A DNA stretch of 64,000 nucleotides from Eumeta japonica (taxonomy: Eukaryota; Arthropoda; Insecta; Lepidoptera; Psychidae), in the NCBI GenBank assembly GCA_005406025.1, contig BGZK01000218.1:1-64000 (forward strand). Direction: 5' to 3'. The notes under the pieces were generated by a model. The model saw only the letters and a list, made by a program, of their open reading frames with translations. It was not told where the DNA came from and did not search any database. Shown here piece after piece: positions 49,901 through 61,900 of the stretch. Positions within the stretch are counted from its first letter, which is position 1. Every line of letters starts with the position of its first letter. The position numbers and the translations under genes are program-made.

Positions 49901-52900
49901 CGGTTATTAAAATAAAAAAAAATGGATCAGTCGACTATACTCACGCATAAGTAAAGTTTTCTTTTTATTTATAAAAGAAAAATTGTACAAAATAAAAAAT
50001 AAATGATAAGAAAAAAAAAACAGTAAATTGTTTAGAATAATAATATAGTAAGCTACATCAAGATGACTCTTAACTGGTTAAGTTCATTAAATCACTCCAC
50101 TCTTCTCTTTTTCTGTAAGTGTTATTCAAATTTGTCTTCTTACTGCCCAAATTTAAACATAATTTAGTTTTACTTTTGTAAGTGAAAAAAGCTGAGAGAC
50201 TGGTGTTTTTGAACCACGTAGTTATCTTTTTAACACTTGTAACACGTATCGTATCAACCTTTTACCGATATATCGTCGTGTGACCAGCCCACCACCACAA
50301 CCACACGGTATCAACGTATGGGTGTCTGTAATTGTGGTTTTTGTCTTGTCTCATTTTTTTCACTTTTTACTTTGTGTATTTTTTTTTTTTTACTTTTATA
50401 ATGGTTCTTTTCATTATTCTTTATGTGTTCATGATTTTTTTTTATTAATTTCCGTAAATTTCTAGATTTGACAATCGTGCAGCAAGCATAGTAATAGATA
50501 AGTATGTACCATGGGTAAATTTTTAATTCTCTTTAGAACTTCTTTTGAAGTTTAAAATTTCTACGTTGTGGTTGTTTGTCTTTCAACTCGCTGTTGTTGG
50601 ATGATATTTGCCTACCCACATATACGTATTTATCAATATTTTCGCTGGTTATATCTTTTTACTGTAGGTTTATTATGCATGTAAGTCCTAATGTTTTCGT
50701 TTGATTTGCATTCATTTTTAGTCCTATTACACCCTTTTTTCGGTGGACTTATTTTACCATATGTTTAGGTTATTTACGTGATTGCCAGTAAGACAATGTT
50801 AATAGGATTTTAAAAGTGAAATAAAATATATAATATTTTTTTGTAATATCTGTTTTATTTAACATTTGTTACTGATTAGGCAATTAAACTTTATAATTCC
50901 TGTATCTTTTGCTTGTACTAGTAGACATTTATTAGTATACTAATAAATGTCTACTAGTTAAAAGTCAGGCGCACTTTTACATGTGTTACGAAGAATGCAG
51001 AAAACCAGTTCAGATCCCGAATTTCTCGGTGACGATGGTAATCATTCTAGGGTCACTACACCACTAGGGGGCGTGAAACCATCTCTGACCTCACAATTTT
51101 GTTAAGGCACCTATTAGTTATAGGTATCGGTTTCTAACACCTTAAATTTTTCCTTAATTCTTTGTAACGTCGAACAACGTTTATGAAACGTAATATAAAC
51201 GAATTATTATGGAAACTATTAAATTGACATCTTTAAAAGAGTGCATGAAAACACAATCATGTATTCACTTTTAAAAATCAATCTTCAATAAAATCAAATC
51301 AAACTCACAAAGATTTGCGATACTACAATGATGTCTATTACAGTTTATAATTTTTTTTATTATACTTTTTTAATTCATTCGCCATCGGCGTCTATACAGT
51401 TTTACTAAACCTGTTTTCAAAACACATTTTTAGTCCACATCGGACATCTCTTTAACCACATTTTCAAGTGTAGCTAGTGCAGACCGGTGTGCCATTTAGA
51501 AATTACTTTGATTTGAAATCTAAGTGTGCGAATGCGTTGAAGTAGCTACACTTGCCACTCATAGCAGAATAAATTTTGGCAAAGATTTGGTAGTACGAGT
51601 ATACCATTCAGCATTGATGCTCCTTTATTTTCGTAAGAATATCGACACCAGGTAACCCGTCAAAGAAAATAAAAAATAAGTCCATAAACTAAAACCCGAC
51701 TACGAAATGATCGAGCTCTAGAATAGTATGAAGTAAGAAAATATTGTGTGATATTCTTATCCACAAACTATTTAATATTTATCATCTTATAAGTAGACAA
51801 CTTATATATACATTTTAAAATAATATATGGACATAGTGACGTTTATAGGATAGCTGTGGTCATATGCCATAATATCCTAAGAATTACAATACATTTCATA
51901 GTATTGCAATGCAATAAAACAGCAGTAAGCGACTCTTGGGAGAAAACCACTTTTATCCTCTGAACATCGGTCTATACACAGTTATCGTGCGAACGCAAGC
52001 AAAGCAATGAACAATAGCTAGTAAGATATGCACATTTGAAATATGCTAATTAAGACCTTTCATTTGATATCCAAGTCAGCAACTTTAAATTTTTTTTAGT
52101 TTATGACTTCATGTCCTTTAGAGGGCGCCATATTGAGTTCAGTGTGATGTCATTTACCCTATAAGTAGCGCACGATCAAAACGCTTCTAACGATATGTCA
52201 TTGTAAAATTTTAATAAGTTGCTTAGAAGCTACGAAGGAACAAATGAACATACCTAGAGAACATGCACAGAGAGAACAGCCCACATACATACATACAGGC
52301 TGAAATCAAAACCCTTCCTTTGGCTTCAACGTAGTCGGAAAATAAATTTGTGATCAAAATTTTCTGTGCATTTCGCGATGGTTTCACTTTCGTAGGCTAT
52401 GGATCATTTTGAAACAGCCACACACTTCACTGACGCTTCGTTTCTGGATCATAATGATATTTGAATTTTGCTATTATGTTACTGCATTTATATAATTTAG
52501 TACTCAACCTGTTCTTGAGCAGGCATTAGATTCTGCGGTATCTACTAGGTGTAAAACTATACTTCTTACGCGAAGATGCCCTTGTAGGATTTTAGGTTTA
52601 CTGCTCAGTCCAATTTATAGTATATGCTGAATCTCTTCATATGAGATTCGCCTAACTCTTGAATTAAATGTTTCGCTGACTGTAAGTTTTCTTCAGTAAA
52701 AAGCCGTAAAACGGCGGCCACTTCTTTCTTCATCCTCCAAAGTTATTCGACCACGTTTAAATTCGTTTATCCAGCCTTAGACGGTCAGCTTAGAAGGGCT
52801 TTTGTCTTTGAAAGCCATTTGAAGTCTTTCAAATAATATTTTTGGTTTTAGTCCATATATAAAATCGTATAAATTCATCGCGTGGAAATATTGATCGAAA

Positions 52901-55900
52901 ATGCGCGAAACGTTGTAGATCGATTTTTCAGTAAGACAAATATGCTTAAATTTTGCTCTTACAGATATGTGGTGGAAAATTCAATTTGAAACGTCTAGAA
53001 TAATATTTTTTTCTCTTAAATTATCGAGTTTCTATAACTCAGTAAAAATCATCTAGTGCCTTTGTTGAAAATTGTTTTTCACGAAATATTTTGCTTGGTA
53101 ATCATATATCACGCAGTCTCAGATCATCACCATCACGCAATATAATACTTAAATCAACGGTGGTGCAAATCAGCGCAATATAACACTTAAATGAGAAAGA
53201 ACATAAAATCTATAAAATATGTACATTGACGACACTTTTATTAAAGGTTTCTTTTTTGACTTTCCTAATAACGGTATTTTTCTCATCGTAAAAAAATATT
53301 TGTATGATACCCTCGGAATCTACAGTAATAGAATACGGTTTATACTGTCCAAATCATTTAAGCCGTTTCCAAACAAAAGAGGAACATGCACAAAAAATGT
53401 AAACACGTCATATGAAGAACCTCTTCTTTTTTAAAAGTCGGTTAAAAAAATTAAAGCTTTTTTTTATTAAAAATGTTCATTTTTACTTTTTAAAAATTTA
53501 AGTTATAATAATATAGTATAATCTTTAGCCTTAAAGTATTTTATCAATCACTATCATTTTGTGAAGCTTTCGCATATCTATGTAGTAAAAAAAATGTTGT
53601 TATTTTGGTGCTTTCGAGATAGGATAGTATACGTACCAAAAAGAAATACATAGCTTATATCAAAATTATTAGGTATGCGAAATGCCATCGTTTTCGCAAG
53701 CAATCACGATTCATTTTTCTAGAAACTTTTAAGAACCTAGAACTATCCTGTGTCAGGTTCCATCCAGGTAATATAACCGAAATGGGTCAAATAAATTTTC
53801 AGATTGGCAATATTGATAAGATTTATTTCTTGGTCACGATATTTTTGTTTAAAACATACTTAAGTAAACTGTGGCTACACTGTTTTATTGATCGCATATT
53901 ATATATAATTTTCAAATGGTCTTTAATGTTTATATGTACTTTTCCTTTTTCTGAATGTTCCCTACAGTTTCTTTGTCAGTTACGAATGAAAGTGCATTAT
54001 AAATAATAAAAAAGAATCTTATAATAGTTTTAAGGATGGTAATTTTTTTTTTTTTTTCAATATTTTTAATGTCTTTTCATGCAGGTGGATCTTGAACTGA
54101 ACGGTGAACCGCTGAATATTCACATGAAGTTAGGCGAATCCGGAGAGGCGTTCTTCGTGGAGGAGGTCGGCGAGGACGAAGAGGAGTGCGCGGCGCACCT
54201 CGCCACCTCGCCCATCCCCGCCTCGCGGTTCGAGGAGCTTTACGAGCCGAGGCGACGCAACTCGCTCTCGGCCGTTGAGCCGGACCATTCCCAGGCTTCC
54301 GATTACACAAAGAGAAGGTTGTACTTATGTTCCGTTTTGAAAGGAGTGAAGAAACTTTTTTTCAATTTATAACAATGTCTAACAATTCGTCTGTCTGTCA
54401 ATTAGTTATAAATCAAGCGTGTATCTATATATGGTTTAAATTTTGGAGGGGTCGTAGATTAAAGTTTTTCGAAGATTCAACATTCCATATGTAACAAAAA
54501 TTATATAAGAAAAAAAATGTACTTAAAGTAGAGAATCAATGGATGAATGTATTTTAAATAAATTTTAGAATGTTAAAAAATATACCGCAGTAGGTTGGGT
54601 AAAAAATTCTTGGCCAGACTACGATTGACTAAGAATTCTAAAATGACTTTTGTTTAAACATTGTACTCATTAGTTTGACGAAAAAATTATCGAAATCGAA
54701 AGTAGTAAGTTTGTAAAATACGTAAACGTTGGGTTGTTTATTTTTTTCTTGGTGTAACTATATAAACATATAAATCGATATTAGTAATTTACGCATATAT
54801 GTTTAATAAACTAACAAAAGCACTGTTTTATGATTGTGTGACACAAATTTGTTTTTTAAACTAATAAGTGCAATGTTTTAAAAAAAGGCATCATTCAATT
54901 TTTAATTAACCGTAGTTTGGCCAGGAATTTTTCAGCAAGCTCACTCGCGATTTATTTTTCAACATGCTAAATTTTAATATAAAATAATTTTCATCCATTA
55001 AACGAGATAGGTGAAGGTCGTTTCTAATTTGGTTCTCAGACTATTAGTTTTTGAGGGTCGTGACCCCTATACCCCGTCTTTAAATCCGCGACTGTTGTAA
55101 ATGCATAGAACGGAGAGGAACGGATTTGCAGAAAATAAAGAGTTAAAATTTACATCGCTAGGGTTCCGTGTCGAATTGGCAAAAACGAAACCCATATAGT
55201 TTCGTTATGTCCGTCTATCGGTCCGTTCGTATGTGACAGACTATTTACTCAAAAACTACAAGAAGTATATTGATGAAATTTATAATTTAGGTATCTTGTA
55301 TAAGCTGCAATTTAGTTTAATAGTTAAATAACAAAAATAAATAATTTTAAAGAGGGTACTCCATACATGTCACTGAAGGTGAATAATATTTTTTTCAGCA
55401 AACATCAACGTATGACACATATTTCGACAGTTTTTTTTTTAAATACTTTAAAGTTTTAAGTAATTTTTTGATTAAGTTAACATTTTCGAAAATAATCGCT
55501 TCGAAAGTAGCATAAATTGTGTCTCCCTCCATTTATTTTTTAAGCAGTACCTATGCCCAAAAAATATGAAAAAAATTGTAATTGTAATACTTGATAAATG
55601 CTTTCAACGAAAATTATTTTGAATATGATCGGATATGCCATTTTTGGGTTATTGTGGAAAAGCTGCGCTTTCTCAACAAAAGGACGTAAATGCCATGAAG
55701 ATACGCTCTTTTGTTGGTGCTTTTTACACTTTTTAAAAGTAATAGTCTACATTCCTTCTAGTTTCTGTAATTATAGGTGATTAAAGTGTTTATACTTTTT
55801 ATGTGCAGGAAATATAGAAAAAAAGTGTAAAAACGTAGTTTTTTTTATTCATCTGTATTTCGTTTCTTTATAGTAACGGCTTCGGAACCCTACATTGAGT

Positions 55901-58900
55901 ATGGTCCGACCTGCTCTTGGCCGGTTTTAATTTTTTTATCATTGTGTATGATATTTTTCTAACAATACCTAAACCATCAATCAAAATGTTATACATTTGA
56001 CTTCATAAAAATGGAAAATGGTTAATTAATAATGGAAACCGTTCTCTCGACTCATATTTAAGATCGGAAATCTGCAGTGTTGTTTGTTAATCTAAGTTAT
56101 AACTCTTAAATGACTCGTGTGTATAAACATGTTTGGGTTGCTCATCGATGACGCACGATCGAGAGACAAACAAACAAAACTAACAAAATATTTATGGTTG
56201 TACGGTATCAATAGCTTCATATAGATATGCTAATTGTTGTAATTCATCTCAGAGCCAGACAGACTATGATTTGCAAAGATTTGGAAGGAAATATGACGAT
56301 GGACATGACTGCAAACGGCTGAACATGCAGTTGGTTGGGCCGACTCTAAACCGCCGAGGACGTTCGCGGCGACCGAGGTGGGCATTTCCGGAAAAGAGGC
56401 CATACAGACTTTACAAAAAATCAGCGCCCAAAACGACTTCAGGCCCATAGACGATGTCGAAGAGAAACAAAACGGGAACGGCAAAAAGAAAAAGAAAACG
56501 CGCAAAATCGGATCGAAAAAGAAACATCAAAGGAAATCGTCCTCGAGCTCCATCTCGAGCCAGTCGGAGCGCGCGGGCTCGGAGCAGCGAGTGGTCCAGC
56601 CCGCGGCCGCCGTCGCTGACGTGCACTTCTTCAGCGACAGCGAAGCGGCCGCCGCCATTATAAGGTGCGAATCGTTGAAATCGAGAATGGTTTCGTGTTT
56701 GCTGATAATTAAGTAACACTGAGTGGCAAATTTATATGATTAATGTGCGACCGTTTCCTATCCATCTCTCCTCTTTTGGGTGTTATCAGATTCATACAGT
56801 AAGAAGAGTTCATTAATTTGTACCGTAACCCATTAACCCGTTATTTGGACATCTACTGACAAATGTCCAATTTGTTGTTCTGAGTGGTTCTCCTGGTTGC
56901 AGTGAAGAGATGTCCAACTTGAAGCTGAACGGAGACAACCGCATCCCATTGGCCTTGTCGGATACAGCGTTCGAAGTGCACGCTGCTTCGAGACTCGCGT
57001 AAACATTAATTGATATGTTTCTTCATTTGATCTCGCTTATTGTTAAGTACAACTCGATTGGCACTGTTAACATACGCTTATGCCTCTGAATGCATTATTG
57101 AAATGCAAATTCACATTATATTTAGTAAAAATCCTACATCTTTTATACCTGTCGATCCACTTCCTACAGCCACCCAGTCTAAGTCTAATCGATTTTAGTG
57201 CAAACGCTTTAACATTCTAAGTCGCTTCCATGTAGATTCGTTAACAGTAAATGTTCTTATAGCTGTATATTCAAAGGTTAAAGAAAAAGATGTTTTTTTT
57301 TGCTATTAATTTAAAGGAAATCTGTATCAAAGTAGGTATATCCTAATTTCACTATTGTAGTAAAAACATTTTATATAGTAAGCTATTCACATTTACCTTA
57401 TTAATGATAATAATTTGCTTAAATGTAATATACGGTTACGTGTGTAGCAGAGGTGAGGCATCTCGCGGCGGCACCCCTGTACAGTCGGACACCGAAGTGG
57501 AGCTGGCGCGAGCGGCGGCGTGCGCGGCGGACAAGGCATCGCAGTCCTGGCGATGGGGCGAGCTGCCCGAACCGCCGGTGCGCAGTGGGATGCTCTCGGA
57601 CTCGACGCCGCTGCCCGCGTCGCCCGCCTCGCCGGCGTCACCCGCCTCGCCCGCCGAGCCCCTCAGCTCGGACGAGGAGCGCGGGCCGTCGCGGCGCGGC
57701 GTGCTCAGCGGCATGTTTCGGTTTATGTCGACGCGCGAGGCGAACGAAACCACGGACGGTGTCTACCTGGCTGACCTGGACCGCGGCCGGGTGGATCCTG
57801 ATCTCTATTTTCCCAAACACCACGCGAGCCAGTACCGTACAGGTAATAATGCATTTCTACCATTTTTATATTTAAAAAAAAAATTGTTTATATACTTGCC
57901 GACAACTTTGAAAATTTACAGATAATAGTGCATAGTGCAATTTTTGCGTTTGTATATCTCATTCTTACCGACAACTTGAATTTATGAATATCATTTATTC
58001 ATTTTTGTTATCATGGCGGATATTTTTACAAGGTACTAAAATAGACAAAAAGTAAATATTTGAAGAGGTTCGCTATACCTAAACGTCTTTTTAACGTTTT
58101 TTGTATTTTTTATAACGTAAAAATTGTAATACCTACCAACGTCAGACTTGATGCAAATTCTAAAGTAAAACATCAATAATAAAAATCAACCAAATGTTCG
58201 ACCAAAAGCCGATGATCTTAATTACTGAACTACCTCCGCCCCAGACGCTTAAAGCTTTAGTGTTTGTATAAATAGAGTATATTCCAAACGTTTGCAAGAA
58301 ACACAGTCGTCATAGATACCTGCAATTAACTATTCATTTTATCGATTGGACGTGACGGTCGTATTTGTATGAGGGTAGCTGATTTTTATTTAAAATAGGG
58401 ATTGTAAATGTTCAAAAATGCTAAAATTTTAATTGACTCTCTTGTGTACAAACAAAACGCCCGAGCTTGAAACTAAATACTTAATACAACGTAAATAATG
58501 ATTTATTAGCTGTAAACTAAATAAAGAGTTAAAGAAATAACAATGTTTCTCTTTTATTTCTGGATCGGAAACTTACAACATCTATATGTATCACCAAATT
58601 AGGTTTGTAAACATGGAAGTAATAAATTGCCTTGTATATATAGTTGTATTGTTGTAATTCAAAAATATACAAAACAACTTATTGACGAAAAAAAATAGTG
58701 GTTATAAAAATATTATTCAATATCGAACATTGTTAGGTAAAAAAAATATGATCTAAACGACGTCATCTGTTAGTACACAAATGAATGAAGTCGGTAACCT
58801 CGTTCGCTTATGCCCGACTTCGTTGACTGATGCACCAACAGATGGCGTTAGGACATATAAGCCCCTATCAATGAAATGATCCCTATTAACAACGAAAACA

Positions 58901-61900
58901 TATACATGTCCATGTAAAAGAAAAATGTAGCATGATCGAAATTTTTTTCTCCGCATGAAAAAGTCAGTTGGTAGACTCGTTCTAAATGAAATGTAATAAA
59001 GTTAAGTCCGATCACAACGTTTGTAAATTAACTATACAATTATGTTCCGTATGGCCCTAGGTGTGAGCGGCGGTGGACACACTGCCGGGCCCTCCGAGGA
59101 GGAGTACGAATCCGGCAATGGTCCGTCGCTGCCGCAGTCGCCGGCGTCGCCGATCGACATGCGTGTGCCGCTCGACTCCGACGACGACGAGAACATACTC
59201 TCCAAGTCAGTAGGCGACCTCTATCTGTAGATATAAGTATTGCTTTAGGCAATTTAACGATCGCTCGATATTTCTCTAATAAGTAATATGTGATGTACCA
59301 AACTAGTATATTTATTTGAATGTATGCAAATTATAAAGCGATGATATAAGGCTTCATGATTGAATTCATTAATTAATATAATGTAAAACCTATAGTCTTA
59401 TATATATGCAAGTTGCGTTCTTATGGAATATGTATCTTAACTATATATTTGAAAAATATGCTTTTAAGAAATATTATCCACTATATATTTCCTAAATATT
59501 CCCTCATCATATTTCTATGAGCTGATTTTAGGTCTAGCTTACTTTAACGCATAAACTCTAGCTAAAATCAAAAATCAAAAGACCCCAAAAGATTAAGTAC
59601 CAGTTCTCGTTTCCCACAAGTCTTAAAATTACGTCATATTAGATTTGACTTTAAAAATTAAGATTTAATGTTTGTAGCACAAAAAACAACATATAAATAC
59701 TTTAAAAGAAATCATTGTCTTAAAAACAATAAACTCCAAAGAAACTATGTAATATACAAAATATTGATTAAAAAATAATCAAAAATTAAAAATAATATTT
59801 ATCATGTTAGAGCCATTCTGTGGACAACCTGGCGGAAACACAACAATCGGTTGCCTTGATGGTGAAAATATCACACTTTCACAGGATACAGACGTGGAGT
59901 AACAATTTCCACTATTGCATTTTGTCCATTGAGTGAGAATTCCAATGGCCCATTCCCCCCTCCATCGCTCCATTCCACTTTTCATCAGATATCCTATTAC
60001 TACACAAGAAACCGACAACTCACGGGTGGCAAATGTCCATAGACGGCGATGACCACCTTACTGGCTTGCGTACTCGTTTGCCCTTAATATGCTATAAAAA
60101 AATAAGGTATACTGTAATACTCTACTTGACGTAGATAATGCACCATGATTCCAATGAAGGAAAGAAGACGTCTGAGCACATAAGGACTCATTGTACAGCC
60201 TGTAGAAATAATACTTCAAGCAAAAGGTTTTATCATAAAACTTTAAAGTCTGTATGCATCTGTAGTTTCATTGCAGTCGGAAAACCTATAAGTTTTTTGT
60301 CAAATAAAATTGGCCCAATTATTCCTCGGCTGCTCCGATAGCTAACTATAAGTATCTCAATTTCTTCTTTAATTTCATGGTCCATTACCTATTATTACTT
60401 TCGGCACAGAATTGAGCACGATGCGTTAAATTGCTTCACATGTTTACTTTTTTCTCGTAACAATATTTTTATTTCATTTCAAAGGAAAAGTCCGTTGGCA
60501 CAAGGTCATAGGTTCGCTCTTGTTGGATACGATAAACTGTCCACACTCAACATAATCTCGTAGTCGTTGCGTAATCCATATGCCCATCGGCACATATTTA
60601 AGCGTAATGTCATTCCGCAAAGTGGCAAATGTAATAAGTGTATTAATAAATGTATTAGCGACTGTACTGAAAAATATTGAAAGAGAACGAATTGGAGATA
60701 TATCTATGTTTTTATTTGCAAACACAAGCACCAAGTCTTATCGGTCATTTGCCCGAATAAACTATGCCACTAGGTCTCGACCAACCTTTCAGCAAGCGGC
60801 GAGAAGCGCGGGCGCGCGGGTCGGTTGGTGGGGTCTAATCAAATTTCATCGCCGGTATCGCGAGCACGATGCTAGCGCTGCCATTGTTATTCATAAGATT
60901 AATGTAAATAGGTGATAAGTCTATGAAAAATTATACCGATTTTGTGTTTATCTTTCTTCGATAATAATCATCTGTATCGAAAGGTACAGCAGATATTCAT
61001 GTACGAAAAAAGATAACACTTCCACCACGGACATTTTTAAAATAAAATTTGCGTTCCACCTATTCCTTTGAATAGGTTTTAATCCAAAGATCCGTTAAAA
61101 GGAGAAAATGGAAAGCAAAATGAATTTTAAAAGCTACTTTATGCTAAATGTCAATTTAAAAGGAGATGGTGAATGAGCCTCTAAGTCATCTTCTTTTACG
61201 ATATTTAAAATCACAAGTTAGCTTCATTACTTCAGTTATAATGATTAGCCAAACTACCGTGCTCACAGACTGCGTTCATTACTCAGGATATTGTGTTCTA
61301 GGAGATGTCTCGATTACATTTTATAGGTTACGATTTTTTTAGTAGAGTGTATAACGATTTAGTTAATAATTATGATGATGCCGAATTGTACTTGTGATAA
61401 TTCTAAAATCTAAGTTATTGCTTGTCTACCCCATCTCAAAAATGTCTATATTATATGACATGTGGATGCTTTGCTAGGAGACAACTCGGTCTGCTTTTAC
61501 CTAAAACAATTTGTTTCAATAGGGGTCAGGTGAGTGTATATATACGGGAGGCGAGCGGCAGCGGCGGTAGCGTACTCCGTGCCGTCGACTACGACGAGTG
61601 GTGCGCACACTGCCCCGAGCTGGTGCAGGACAGTCGCCTCGAGGTGCACCTGGCCGACCGCAACCTGCCATGGCGCAGTGCGGCACCGCTCTTGCTCTCA
61701 CTGCTTGCATACAGACGCCCATTACCTAAGGTGAGTTCATAACTGCAAATTATTAATATGAATGAATAAATTGAATACGCTATATAATCGGGAAAACATC
61801 TAATTATGATATTAATATAAAACCCCTTTTATAATATAATAGCGATTTTATCATATAAATATTAAGGGATATTATTGTACTTTGTAATGTACTTTACTTT

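Noticed and set aside
54077..54310. Minus-strand Arg/Pro-rich frame
   Set aside because: Antisense shadow of lipin exon 2.
56253..56450. Third frame of lipin exon 3 ([17 protein letters not shown]...)
   Set aside because: Open, but out of phase with exon 2 and ending in TAG before the Lys-rich lipin segment. Composition unlike the family.
57393..57823. Several open frames on both strands over lipin exon 5
   Set aside because: The exon is very G+C-rich, so stops are rare in all frames. Only the frame continuous with neighbouring exons shows lipin motifs.
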